NCBI GenBank assembly: GCA_030731855.1
Contig: JANQTG010000052.1
Coordinates: 13,751-57,201 of the forward strand
DNA length: 43,451 bases
Source: Cellulophaga sp.
Lineage (GTDB): Bacteria; Bacteroidota; Bacteroidia; Flavobacteriales; Flavobacteriaceae
Direction of reading: 5' to 3'
The notes beneath the pieces were generated by a model that saw nothing but the letters and a program-made list of their open reading frames with translations, searched no databases and was not told the origin of the DNA. The position numbers were made by a program, and so were the translations under genes. Positions 1-7,882 of the stretch are shown in pieces. Each line of letters starts with the position of its first letter. Position 1 is the first letter of the stretch.

Positions 1-205
1 AACCAAAATAAAGAGCAATACGTCCGATGGATAAATAATCAAAAGATTAATAGATAAGCTCTTTGGCTTATATATCTTTCATTTTATCTAATTTTTAACC
101 TTTTTGGCATTTTCACAACATTTTCTACTAAAAAACAGCCTTATATTTGCGGCGTTAATTTAAGCAGACCTAATTTTAGGTTTTCAGTCTTAAGAAATCA
201 AATGT
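1..205. other. Non-coding leader stretch upstream of the first gene
   Basis: No convincing reading frame is visible here. It holds a weak hairpin at 54-71 (ATAAGC, loop TCTTTG, GCTTAT) without a T-run, and the -7 promoter box at 142-149. The hairpin might belong to the end of a gene lying before the window, but nothing shows this. Confidence 0.4.
142..149 (+). promoter_or_regulatory. Bacteroidota -7 box for the lysozyme-like gene
   Basis: TATATTTG matches the Bacteroidota primary-sigma -7 consensus TAnnTTTG exactly and is followed by GCGGC, a common flavobacterial context. It would give a 5' leader of about 50 nt before the ATG at 206. No clear -33 TTTG lies at the usual 17-20 nt spacing; the nearest is at 103-106, which is too far. 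Confidence 0.5.
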
Positions 206-844
206 ATGAGAAAGTGGATAAACGTAAGTTGTCCTCTTATCATGATATTTCTTTTAGCAAGTTTTGGCTTTAAAAATTCGGTTAAAAACCAAGAAGTTCC
301 AAAATCGCTAAGAGTAAATGAACCTACGTTTTTTTCGTTTCCCAAAGACGAAAATTTTGCTGAACTCCCGGTTGTATTGCCGCCATTTATTGGTAATACA
401 TACATTGGTTTTAAAGAAGCTGTTGCTTTTAAAGAATCACAGGGTAAATACGGTGTAGTTAATTCCTTAGGATATTTAGGTAAATATCAGTTTGGAGTTG
501 GTACTTTAGAATTAGTTGGTATTTACAACCCTAACTATTTTTTATTAAATCCAGAGTTACAAGAAAAAGCTTTCAAAATGAATATTGCTCGTAACAAATG
601 GATTTTAAGAAAGGATATTAAAAAATATTCGGGTTTAAAAATCGGTAATTCTCACATTACAGAATCAGGAATTATAGCTGCGGCACATTTAGCAGGTCCT
701 GGAAATGTAAAAAAGTATTTGCGATCTTTAGGGGCGCACGATGTTGGTGACGAATACGGATCAAGTGTTAGTTACTACATTAAAAGATTTTCGGGGTATG
801 ATATCTCTATGATTCTACCCAAGCGTAATGCTAGAATTCAGTAA
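206..844 (+). CDS. Secreted lysozyme-like / peptidoglycan-hydrolase-type protein
   Basis: A 212-residue protein that starts with a basic N-terminus and a hydrophobic segment (about residues 8-22), so it is probably exported or anchored in the inner membrane facing the periplasm. The central part reads FKEAVAFKESQGKY (E71, E77) followed by VNSLGYLGKYQFG. The spacing of Glu, Ser-x-Gly-x-Tyr and the G-x-YQFG motif is that of lysozyme-like or lytic-transglycosylase folds; E77 is the likeliest catalytic acid. Flavobacterial homologues are often named only as peptidoglycan-binding proteins, but no LysM repeat is visible. The ATG at 206 is preferred because it directly precedes the signal segment. 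The gene stands alone, with its own promoter box and terminator. Substrate and activity are inferred from the motif only. Confidence 0.7.
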   Translation: MRKWINVSCPLIMIFLLASFGFKNSVKNQEVPKSLRVNEPTFFSFPKDENFAELPVVLPPFIGNTYIGFKEAVAFKESQGKYGVVNSLGYLGKYQFGVGTLELVGIYNPNYFLLNPELQEKAFKMNIARNKWILRKDIKKYSGLKIGNSHITESGIIAAAHLAGPGNVKKYLRSLGAHDVGDEYGSSVSYYIKRFSGYDISMILPKRNARIQ

Positions 845-860
845 GAATTATTATAAAGTT

Positions 861-894
861 AAAGCCTTTTCTATTTCAAGAAAAGGCTTTTTTT
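861..894 (+). terminator. Terminator between convergent genes
   Basis: An 11-bp perfect stem (861-871 AAAGCCTTTTC with 880-890) closes an 8-nt loop and runs into a T-tract (888-894). It ends the lysozyme-like gene. The T-tract contains the first base of the minus-strand stop codon (895-893) of the facing methyltransferase gene, so the stop lies inside the terminator tail. Confidence 0.85.
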
Positions 895-1609
895 ATGCCT
901 GAATAATAAAAATGGTGGGTCTTTTATGAAGATCTAAAGTTTGTTTTGCCCATTCTTTAACTGTTTTAGTGACAATTAATTCTGTGGCTAAGGTAATATC
1001 GCAGGCCACACAAATTTTTGTCGCAGGGTTTAATGTTTTACAAAGTTCAGCAAATAGTTTATCGTTTCTGTAAGGTGTTTCAATAAAAAGTTGCGATTGT
1101 TCAGCATCTTTAGATAATTTTTCAAGACGTTTTATAGCACCTCTTCTTTCGCCTGTTTCAATGGGTAAATAGCCATTAAAAGCAAAATTCTGACCATTTA
1201 AGCCACTCGCCATAAGCGCCAATAAAATAGAAGAAGGCCCTACTAGAGGAACTACTTTTATATTTTTTTCATGAGCTATACGAACTACATCAGCACCAGG
1301 ATCTGCAATTCCTGGGCAACCAGCTTCGGATATAATACCCACATCTTTGCCTTCTAAACAAGGTTGTAAAAAAGTGGGAATCATTTCAGGTTCGGTGAAT
1401 TTATTTAGGGCTTCAAGATGTAAGTCTGATTGTGATTTTTTAGAACTGATTTTTTTAATAAACCTACGTGCAGTTTTTTCGTTCTCAACAATAAAAAAAT
1501 CAATATTCTCGATAGCTCTTTTTATAGAAATAGGTAATACTTCTAGTGGTTCATTATCGCCTAAAGTGGTAGGTATTAAGTAAAGTTTTCCTAGCGTATT
1601 ATTTTCCAT
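893..1609 (-). CDS. RsmI-like tetrapyrrole-methylase-fold SAM methyltransferase (divergent form)
   Basis: 238 residues from the ATG at 1609. An in-frame TTG at 1615 overlaps the phosphatase stop but is less likely. The order of motifs follows the RsmI/tetrapyrrole methylase family: LYLIPTTLGDNEP near the N-terminus, GIISEAGCPGIADPG in the middle, then VVPLVGPSSILLALMASGL, and FNGYLP. Two diagnostic RsmI motifs are altered: the usual PTPIGNL is PTTLGDN, and the EDTR-type segment is ENEKTARRF. So this is a second, shorter member of the fold seen in Bacteroidota rather than clearly the 16S rRNA C1402 2'-O-methyltransferase. It is the last gene of the dnaA-phosphatase-methyltransferase run, starting 2 nt after the phosphatase stop. 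Methyltransferase activity is well supported by the fold; the substrate is unknown. Confidence 0.8.
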   Translation of the reverse strand: MENNTLGKLYLIPTTLGDNEPLEVLPISIKRAIENIDFFIVENEKTARRFIKKISSKKSQSDLHLEALNKFTEPEMIPTFLQPCLEGKDVGIISEAGCPGIADPGADVVRIAHEKNIKVVPLVGPSSILLALMASGLNGQNFAFNGYLPIETGERRGAIKRLEKLSKDAEQSQLFIETPYRNDKLFAELCKTLNPATKICVACDITLATELIVTKTVKEWAKQTLDLHKRPTIFIIQA

Positions 1610-1611
1610 CT

Positions 1612-2070
1612 TCAAGTAGTGGTTAATTTAGCAGCAATTACCTTGCAAGCAGTGTCGATTAATTCAAAAACATGCTCAAAACCATTATCATCATAATAAG
1701 GATCAGGTACTTGCATTTTGTCTGATGATGTTTCTGATAGTAATAATTTAACCTTGTCTTTTTGCGATTGGTTTCTTGCTTGTTTGATAATGTCTGAATA
1801 ATTATTAGTATCCATCACATAAATAATATCGAAATTATCGAAATCTTCTTCAATAAACTTTCTACAGGTTTGCTGAGAGATATCGATACCATGCTTTTTT
1901 GCTACAGCGATGGATCTATAATCGGGTTGTGCACCTACGTGATAGCCGCCTGTACCTGCGGAATCAACATAAAAATCTTTATCGCTAAGTTTACTTTGTA
2001 AAATACCTTCTGCTAACGGAGACCTACAGATATTTCCGAGGCAGACCATTAAAATTCTTTTTTTCATCAT
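1612..2070 (-). CDS. Low-molecular-weight protein-tyrosine phosphatase
   Basis: A 152-residue cytoplasmic phosphatase of normal family length. The P-loop CLGNICRS (C10-x5-R16, then S17) carries the nucleophilic cysteine and phosphate-binding arginine, and D123 in VPDPYYDD is the expected general acid. DSAGTGGYHVG and the KHGIDIS segment also match the family. Two ATGs in tandem could start it; the first (2070) is used. It lies 99 nt downstream of dnaA and is followed 2 nt later by the methyltransferase, so the two are translationally linked. In other bacteria such enzymes often act on tyrosine kinases of polysaccharide export or on arginine phosphate; no kinase or exopolysaccharide gene is nearby, so the partner is unknown. 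Confidence 0.93.
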   Translation of the reverse strand: MMKKRILMVCLGNICRSPLAEGILQSKLSDKDFYVDSAGTGGYHVGAQPDYRSIAVAKKHGIDISQQTCRKFIEEDFDNFDIIYVMDTNNYSDIIKQARNQSQKDKVKLLLSETSSDKMQVPDPYYDDNGFEHVFELIDTACKVIAAKLTTT

Positions 2071-2169
2071 TATAAAATTAGATAAAAATGCCGATGTAGA
2101 AATATGTATATCGGGTGGTATTTATATTATTTAACGTACAGCCCGCTTTAGGCTATTAGTAAGGAATAC

Positions 2170-3594
2170 TTAAGAGAATTTTTTGGTAAGATCGTCTATA
2201 TATTTACGAAACTGCTTGTCGGTTTCAGCTAAATTATCAACAGTTTTACAAGCGTGTAAAACGGTTGCATGATCTCTTTTCCCTATTTGCGAACCAATAC
2301 TCGCTAAAGAGGCTTTGGTGAATTTCTTAGCAAAAAACATCGCTAACTGTCTCGCTTGTACAATATGGCGTTTTCTTGTTTTAGACTGCAAAGTAGAGAC
2401 ATCCATTTCAAAATAATCAGAAACTACTTTTTGAATATAATCTATAGAAACTTCACGTTTGGTATTTTTTACAAATTTTTCTACGACTTGTTGCGCTAGA
2501 TCTAAGGTAACTTCTTTTTTATTGAAAGATGATTGAGCAATTAATGATATAATTGCACCTTCTAATTCTCTAATATTTGTTTTTATATGTTTAGCGACAT
2601 ACTCAACAATATCATCAGGCATTTCAACACCATCACGATATAATTTATTTTTTACAATCGATATTCTTGTTTCGTAATCCGGATTTTGTAGTTCAGCCGA
2701 TAATCCCCATTTAAATCGAGATAATAAACGTTGTTCGATATCTTGCATATCAACAGGCGCTTTATCCGAAGTTAAAATAACCTGTTTACCATTTTGGTGC
2801 AAATGGTTGAAAATATGAAAGAAAACATCTTGTGTTCCAGATTTTCCTGAAAGAAACTGAACATCATCAATAATTAAAACATCAATTAGTTGATAAAAAT
2901 GGATAAAATCGTTTCTAGTATTTTTCTTAACAGACTCAATATACTGTTGCGTAAATTTTTCAGCAGAAATATAAAGCACCGTACGTTCTGGGTATTTGTC
3001 TTTTATTTCAACACCTATAGCGTGAGCTAAATGTGTTTTTCCTAAACCAACACCACCAAAAATTAATAATGGATTAAAGGATGTTCCACCAGGTTTGTTG
3101 GCGACAGCCATTCCTGCGGATCTTGCTAATCTATTAGAATCTCCTTCTAAAAAATTCTCAAAATTATAATTCGGATTTAACTGTGATTCTATTTTGATGT
3201 TTCTAATTCCTGGAATTACGAAAGGATTTTTTAACTCTGGATTTTTAGATTTTATAGCAACATCTAATTCTTGTGGCGGTACAGTACTTCTGTTAGAACT
3301 TGGTATTTTTTCGGTAAAAGGTTCTCTGTTGCCGTACGTGTTTTCCATCTTTATAATATACACCAATTTTGCACTTTCTCCAAGTTCTTTCGTTAAAGAT
3401 ACTTTTAAAAGTTTTACGTAATGTTCTTCAAGCCATTCGTAGAAAAATTTACTAGGTACTTGAATACTTAAAGCATTGTCGGTTAATTTAACGGGCTTGA
3501 TAGGTTCAAACCAAGTTTTGAATGCCTGCGGTTGGATATTATCTTTAATAAAAGCCAAACAATTATTCCATACGGATGTTGCAGTAACACTCAT
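2170..3594 (-). CDS. dnaA: Chromosomal replication initiator DnaA
   Basis: 474 residues from the ATG at 3594 (N-terminus SVTATSVWNNCLAF), which fits DnaA domain I; the open frame upstream to 3696 has only a non-ATG start and non-family sequence. Domain I covers about residues 1-90 and a variable linker follows. The AAA+ module carries Walker A GGVGLGKT (about 180-187) and Walker B LIIDDVQFL (D243, D244), with the sensor/arginine-finger region QRLLSRFKWGL. Domain IV ends with the DNA-binding signature RDHATVLHACKTV. It unwinds the replication origin, but no cluster of DnaA boxes is visible on either side, so oriC is probably elsewhere, as is common in this phylum. A degenerate -7 box (CATATTTG, 3689-3682) would give a leader of about 80 nt; this is weak. 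Confidence 0.97.
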   Translation of the reverse strand: MSVTATSVWNNCLAFIKDNIQPQAFKTWFEPIKPVKLTDNALSIQVPSKFFYEWLEEHYVKLLKVSLTKELGESAKLVYIIKMENTYGNREPFTEKIPSSNRSTVPPQELDVAIKSKNPELKNPFVIPGIRNIKIESQLNPNYNFENFLEGDSNRLARSAGMAVANKPGGTSFNPLLIFGGVGLGKTHLAHAIGVEIKDKYPERTVLYISAEKFTQQYIESVKKNTRNDFIHFYQLIDVLIIDDVQFLSGKSGTQDVFFHIFNHLHQNGKQVILTSDKAPVDMQDIEQRLLSRFKWGLSAELQNPDYETRISIVKNKLYRDGVEMPDDIVEYVAKHIKTNIRELEGAIISLIAQSSFNKKEVTLDLAQQVVEKFVKNTKREVSIDYIQKVVSDYFEMDVSTLQSKTRKRHIVQARQLAMFFAKKFTKASLASIGSQIGKRDHATVLHACKTVDNLAETDKQFRKYIDDLTKKFS

Positions 3595-3804
3595 TTTTAA
3601 ATTAAACTTTTTATATTGGTTATTAAAACGGTTCTCTTTTCTTATGTTTGATAAAGTAACCAGGGGAATTACTTTAGGTGGCAAATATGTGAACAAAAAA
3701 ACTAAAAAAAAAATGAATTACTATTGAATTTTTGGTTTTTTTTTACCATGTCAAGGGAGTAAAATTTCTTAGCCTTTAAATATATAATTTTTACTTTTAA
3801 TAAT

Positions 3805-4224
3805 ATGGATATTAACAAAGTTTCTTTTAGAATTCGTTACGGTGAAACAGATCAAATGGGCGTTGTGTATCATGGCAACTATGCGCAATACCTTGAGATT
3901 GGAAGAATTGAGTGGCTTAGGGGTCTTGGTATTTCTTACAAAATACTAGAGGAAAGCGGTATTATACTGCCAGTAATTTCTTTGGCCATTAATTTTAGGA
4001 AATCTGCGCTCTATGATGATTTAATTACGGTAGAAACTAACTTAAAAAAAATACCTTTAGTAAAGATTGAATTTGACTACAACATATATAATGAAAGTAA
4101 GGAGCTTTTAGCGACTGCAAATACCGTTCTAGCATTCATGGATTCCAAAAAAAATAAACCAATAAAATGTCCAGATGATATTTTAAAAAAAATCACTTCT
4201 CGTAAAATTGATTTAGGTTTATAA
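3805..4224 (+). CDS. Hotdog-fold acyl-CoA thioesterase (YbgC/4HBT type)
   Basis: 139 residues, the full length of a single hotdog domain. The active-site stretch RYGETDQMGVVYHGNY holds the catalytic aspartate (D16) and H23, followed by EIGRIEWLRGLGISY on the central helix, typical of the 4-hydroxybenzoyl-CoA thioesterase/YbgC family. Such enzymes hydrolyse acyl-CoA or acyl-ACP thioesters; the chain-length preference cannot be read from sequence. It stands opposite dnaA (divergent, about 210 bp apart) and converges on yigZ so tightly that the stop codons overlap. A near -7 box TACTTTTA (3792-3799) just before the ATG suggests a very short leader, but its last base deviates from the consensus. 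Confidence 0.88.
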   Translation: MDINKVSFRIRYGETDQMGVVYHGNYAQYLEIGRIEWLRGLGISYKILEESGIILPVISLAINFRKSALYDDLITVETNLKKIPLVKIEFDYNIYNESKELLATANTVLAFMDSKKNKPIKCPDDILKKITSRKIDLGL

Positions 4225-4836
4225 ATCAGTTTCAGATATCTCAACGCCATAAAAAGCTTCAAAAATAGTTTGAATCTTTTCGGCATCATTTTCTCTAACT
4301 GCAATAGTAATTTTACAATTCAATGCCATTTCTTGGGTTATAATATCAAGATTCTCTTGTTTTATGATGCGCATTACTTTATCCATATCAGCATATTCGA
4401 AGGCTAATAGAAAATGAATCTGAATTGTTTTTTCTATTATTTCAGCATTTTCTAAAGCTAGTTGAGCGCCTGTTTTGTAAGCACTTATTAAGCCGCCAAC
4501 ACCTAATTTAGTACCTCCAAAAATTCTAACAACAGCAACTAATACATTGGTAACTTCAAAAGATTGTATTTGTCCGTAAATGGGCATTCCAGCAGAATTG
4601 TTAGGTTCTCCGTCGTCGTTTGCTCTGTAAGCAATGGTTTTAGTGCCTAATTGCCAAGCGTAACATACATGATTTGCGGTGTTGTGTTTCTTTTTAAGAT
4701 TTTCGATAATTGGCTTAACTTCATCTTCGGTATGAATGGGAAAAGCATAGCCAAAAAACTTACTCTTTTTCTCTTTAAAAAGAATTTCTTCTGATGGTTT
4801 TTTTAAGGTTTTGTAGGTATCCGATGTTTCATCCAT
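4219..4836 (-). CDS. yigZ: YigZ / IMPACT family protein
   Basis: 205 residues matching the YigZ/IMPACT family throughout. ILFKEKKSKFFGYAFPI opens the N-terminal domain, the family signature DDGEPNNSAGMPI lies at 74-86, and VVRIFGGTKLGVGGLISAYK follows; a ferredoxin-like C-terminal domain completes the usual length. Eukaryotic IMPACT modulates translation control, while the bacterial role is not settled. It is the last gene of the ribD-HAD-EamA-yigZ run, and its start shares one base with the stop of the EamA gene (TAATG), which implies coupled translation. Its own stop codon interlocks with that of the facing thioesterase gene, leaving no room for an intergenic terminator. Confidence 0.93.
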   Translation of the reverse strand: MDETSDTYKTLKKPSEEILFKEKKSKFFGYAFPIHTEDEVKPIIENLKKKHNTANHVCYAWQLGTKTIAYRANDDGEPNNSAGMPIYGQIQSFEVTNVLVAVVRIFGGTKLGVGGLISAYKTGAQLALENAEIIEKTIQIHFLLAFEYADMDKVMRIIKQENLDIITQEMALNCKITIAVRENDAEKIQTIFEAFYGVEISETDL

Positions 4837-5699
4837 TAAAACAAAGCTATTAAAACAATACTGATTACAGCTAAACCAATACCCATCCAGTTTTTAAAAC
4901 TTAGTTTTTCTTTGAATAAAGCAATACCTAAAAGGGTTGAAAACATTACTATGGCAACATTGTTGATCGTAAAAACGGAGGCACTATTTAAGGTTTCGCT
5001 TTGTAAGGCTTTTAGCAGATAGTAAATAGAGAAATAATTGGGAATGCCTAAAACAAGTCCGCCTAAAATATCTTTCCAACTAATATTTATACTCTTTTTT
5101 TTACTTTTAAAAACAATAGAAAGTACCCCTATACTTGCGGCAGAAGCGAAAACAACAGCAGAAAACAAGGAATATTCGGTTTCTTCTACATGAATTTCCT
5201 GAAGGTATTTAATACTCGTATCAATAACACCTGATCCTAAAAAAACTAATATCGGTAATAAAAGTGAAGTTTTGGGAAGGTTGATGTTTTTTGTTTTTAT
5301 CGATGCGAAATAAACGGCAACGAGCGCTAAAACAATTCCTAAAATCTGAAAATAAGACAATGCTTCTTGGTACCAAAACACACCAAAAAGTACAGGAATA
5401 GCTAAAGACATTTTTGTGGCTACCGAGGCTACCGAAACACCTACTTTTTGTGCTGTAGTAGCCATTAAATTAAACACCAGAATAAACAAAACACCTAAAA
5501 AAAATGTACCTATAAACCAAGGTTTATCAGGAATAGCCGAAATTATAATATCACCCTTGTAAAATAGTAAACCCACGGAACAAGCCACAAAATAATTAGT
5601 GACTATTGCATAAAATGTATTGATTTTATAGATCGAAAAAAGTTTAAAAATCACAAATATTAAACTAGAAAATAGTACACTTAGGCCTAGGTTAATCAT
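4836..5699 (-). CDS. EamA/DMT-superfamily membrane transporter
   Basis: 287 residues with about ten hydrophobic segments arranged as two five-helix repeats, the layout of EamA drug/metabolite transporters. The N-terminal helix starts immediately (INLGLSVLFSSLIFVIF), and paired short loops with FGVFWYQEALSYFQILGIVLALVAVY (end of repeat one) and FKEKLSFKNWMGIGLAVISIVLI (end of repeat two) match the family's repeated pattern. It is an inner-membrane protein whose substrate is not predictable. It starts 1 nt after the stop of the HAD gene and its stop overlaps the yigZ start, so it sits firmly inside the ribD transcription unit; no riboflavin link can be claimed from that alone. Confidence 0.88.
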   Translation of the reverse strand: MINLGLSVLFSSLIFVIFKLFSIYKINTFYAIVTNYFVACSVGLLFYKGDIIISAIPDKPWFIGTFFLGVLFILVFNLMATTAQKVGVSVASVATKMSLAIPVLFGVFWYQEALSYFQILGIVLALVAVYFASIKTKNINLPKTSLLLPILVFLGSGVIDTSIKYLQEIHVEETEYSLFSAVVFASAASIGVLSIVFKSKKKSINISWKDILGGLVLGIPNYFSIYYLLKALQSETLNSASVFTINNVAIVMFSTLLGIALFKEKLSFKNWMGIGLAVISIVLIALF

Positions 5700-5700
5700 G

Positions 5701-6303
5701 CTATAATTTTGAAGCTAATTGAACAACATCTTCTTTCCCAACTTGTAAATTCCAGGTTTTAATTCCTAAACTTTCAGCAGCTTGTGTGTTTTCGGGCATA
5801 TCGTCAATAAATAAGGTTTCTTCTGCTAGTAATTCATTTTTTGAAAGTACATACTGGTAAATATCCGTATTCGGTTTTCTTAAATTAATTTCATAGGATA
5901 GGTAAAATTGTTCAAAACAGGCCCTAAATCTATTAAAATTTGCTGTACCCATAGTGTCATTGACGTATTCAATATGCAATTCGTTGGTGTTGCTCAATAA
6001 AAATAAACGGTACTTTTTCTCTTCGGCTAGTTGCTCAATAAATTTAAGTCGTGATATGGGGAAATCTAATAAAATGGAATTCCAAGCCTTAATAATTTCA
6101 TCTTTTTCCGCAGACGGAAACATTTTTTGAAGTGCTAAAACAAAATCGGCGGAGCTTATAAGTCCCATTTCATAGTTTTTGGCCAAAATATCCAATTCAG
6201 GGCTAACACTGGTAAAACCAAATTTCTCAAGATGTTGGTAAACTGCTGGTTTATCTAAGTTGATAAAGATATCACCGAAGTCAAAAATTATATTTTTAAT
6301 CAT
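5701..6303 (-). CDS. HAD-superfamily hydrolase (YihX-like)
   Basis: A 200-residue cytoplasmic HAD enzyme with a small helical cap. Motif I is IIFDFGDIFINLD (nucleophile D8). The second acidic position is shifted as in YihX-like glucose-1-phosphatase relatives, which have D-x-G rather than D-x-D. Motif II is LFLLSNTNE, the motif III lysine is in NLRKPNTDIY, and motif IV is LFIDDMPENTQAAESLG. A phosphatase acting on a small sugar phosphate is the natural guess. A role as the missing phosphatase of riboflavin synthesis is also tempting because the gene overlaps ribD by 8 nt, but nothing in the sequence proves that. Confidence 0.88.
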   Translation of the reverse strand: MIKNIIFDFGDIFINLDKPAVYQHLEKFGFTSVSPELDILAKNYEMGLISSADFVLALQKMFPSAEKDEIIKAWNSILLDFPISRLKFIEQLAEEKKYRLFLLSNTNELHIEYVNDTMGTANFNRFRACFEQFYLSYEINLRKPNTDIYQYVLSKNELLAEETLFIDDMPENTQAAESLGIKTWNLQVGKEDVVQLASKL

Positions 6304-7345
6304 TATATATTATTTTTAATAGGTCTTTTTCTAGTATTGATTCTGACGCTAATCGTCCTTTAAGTTGTGGAGCTTTTGTACCAGTATTAAATTTAGTTGC
6401 ACCCGTAAAAATGCGCGCTTCATCCCATAAATTAGCATCAATAAAGCTTTGTATGGTTTTTGTGCCACCTTCTATAAAAACGCTTAATAGTTGCGCTTCA
6501 TATAATTTTTCGCAAATTTGAGATGCTATATTTTTTGAAAAGTCTATTAGAATATATTTAATGCCAGTGATGTATTTTGATGCATCAGGTTCTTCCGTAA
6601 ACAGAATTGTTTTAATACTGCCGTCTAAAACATGAAAAGTAGCATCAATTTTTAAGGATTTATCAAGTACTATTCGGATGGGGTTTTTTCCTTTCCAATG
6701 GCGCGTATCTAGTTTTGGGTTATCTTCTAAAACGGTGGTTGTGCCTACTAAAATAGATTGTTCTTCGCCTCGCCATTTGTGCACCAAAAGCTTAGAATAT
6801 TCATTCGTAATCCAAAAAGGCTGCTTCGTATTTCTTAGTTTTTTATCAGGTGCAATAAACCCATCTTCTGTTTCTGCCCATTTTAAAATAATATAGGGGC
6901 GCTTTTTCTCTTGAAAAGTTAAAAACCTTTTGTGGTGTTCTATGCATTCTTTTTCTAATACGCCAGTAATCACCTCGCAACCCGCATCTTTTAATTTCTG
7001 AATTCCCTTACCCGCAACTTTATCATGAGGATCTAAAAGTCCGATAACTACGGTGTGAATTTTATGTTTAATAATCAAATCGGCGCAAGGTGGTGTTTTT
7101 CCAAAATGGGAGCAAGGTTCTAGCGTTACATATAGTGTTGCTTTGGGTAGTAAAGATTTGTCTGTTACGGAATTAATCGCATTTACTTCGGCATGCGGAC
7201 CGCCATATTCGCTCGTAAAGCCTTCGCCAATTATTTGACTATTATGCACAACAACGGCACCTACCATTGGGTTAGGAGCGGTAGTCCCCAATCCGTTTTT
7301 AGCGATTTGAATACAGCGTAACATATAAAATTCATGTATCTTCAC
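6296..7345 (-). CDS. ribD: Bifunctional riboflavin deaminase/reductase RibD
   Basis: 349 residues from a GTG at 7345. The N-terminal deaminase has the zinc site HAE (H51, E53) and PCSHFGKTPPC (C78, C87); the C-terminal half is the NADPH-dependent reductase (KWAETEDGFI, SILVGTTTVLEDNP, FIEGG). Together they catalyse the second and third steps of riboflavin synthesis. The start is chosen because family members begin only a few residues before EFYMLRC; the first ATG (7324) would remove part of that helix, and a further GTG at 7372 lies upstream of the promoter box. A -7 box TATTTTTG ends 5 nt before the GTG, so the mRNA may be leaderless. It heads the ribD-HAD-EamA-yigZ unit. No FMN riboswitch is present. 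Confidence 0.95.
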   Translation of the reverse strand: MKIHEFYMLRCIQIAKNGLGTTAPNPMVGAVVVHNSQIIGEGFTSEYGGPHAEVNAINSVTDKSLLPKATLYVTLEPCSHFGKTPPCADLIIKHKIHTVVIGLLDPHDKVAGKGIQKLKDAGCEVITGVLEKECIEHHKRFLTFQEKKRPYIILKWAETEDGFIAPDKKLRNTKQPFWITNEYSKLLVHKWRGEEQSILVGTTTVLEDNPKLDTRHWKGKNPIRIVLDKSLKIDATFHVLDGSIKTILFTEEPDASKYITGIKYILIDFSKNIASQICEKLYEAQLLSVFIEGGTKTIQSFIDANLWDEARIFTGATKFNTGTKAPQLKGRLASESILEKDLLKIIYND

Positions 7346-7349
7346 GCCG

Positions 7350-7357
7350 CAAAAATA
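7350..7357 (-). promoter_or_regulatory. -7 promoter box of ribD
   Basis: On the minus strand TATTTTTG (7357 to 7350) matches TAnnTTTG exactly and is followed by CGGC and the GTG start. A convincing -33 TTTG is not seen. The expected transcription start, about 4 nt beyond the G, falls on or next to the GTG at 7345. Confidence 0.55.
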
Positions 7358-7388
7358 AGATATAAAAAACACATAGTTTTAAGAAAAT

Positions 7389-7877
7389 ATGACAAGCAGT
7401 TTTATACGAGAAATAGCACTTGAAGACAATGAACAAGTTGCCAAAGTTATTCGTAAAGTTTTAGTGGATTTAGGCGTTCCAAAAGTAGGTACAGCCTACG
7501 CTGATAAAGCCTTAGATGCTATGTTTGAAAATTATACAGCCCCAAGATCTACTTATTTTGTGGTGGTTGATAATGATGAAATAATAGGTTGTGCCGGTAT
7601 TGCGCCTTTAGATAATTATGATGGAGACGATGTCTGCGAATTGCAGAAAATGTACTTTTTAGAAGCCGCTAGAGGAAAAGGAATTGGCGCTAAAATGATG
7701 GAAACTTGTTTAAAAAAAGCGCAGGAGTATAAATTTAAAAAAGTGTATCTTGAAACCATGCCATATATGGAAGCGGCACAAAAATTATATGTAAAATCTG
7801 GTTTTAAGTATATTGATGCACCCATGGGGAATACAGGTCATTATTCGTGTCCTGTTTGGATGCTAAAATTATTGTAA
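7389..7877 (+). CDS. GNAT-family N-acetyltransferase
   Basis: A 162-residue single-domain GNAT protein. DNDEIIGCAGIAPL forms the central strands, RGKGIGAKMME (95-105) is the acetyl-CoA pyrophosphate loop, and YLETMPYMEAAQKLYVKSGFKYI gives the C-terminal strand and helix. The acceptor substrate is not predictable. It is divergent from ribD, with 43 bp between the start codons, and is followed 5 nt later by prmC, so it opens the prmC-LOG-ligA-kinase run. A near -7 box TAGTTTTA (7375-7382) just before the ATG hints at a short leader but is imperfect. Confidence 0.92.
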   Translation: MTSSFIREIALEDNEQVAKVIRKVLVDLGVPKVGTAYADKALDAMFENYTAPRSTYFVVVDNDEIIGCAGIAPLDNYDGDDVCELQKMYFLEAARGKGIGAKMMETCLKKAQEYKFKKVYLETMPYMEAAQKLYVKSGFKYIDAPMGNTGHYSCPVWMLKLL

Positions 7878-7882
7878 ATAGT

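Noticed and set aside
3595-3804. oriC next to dnaA
   Set aside because: The dnaA-thioesterase gap has no DnaA boxes; only a degenerate promoter and poly-A/T stretches.
7346-7388. FMN riboswitch controlling ribD
   Set aside because: The spacer to the divergent GNAT gene is only 43 bp and the predicted mRNA has no leader.
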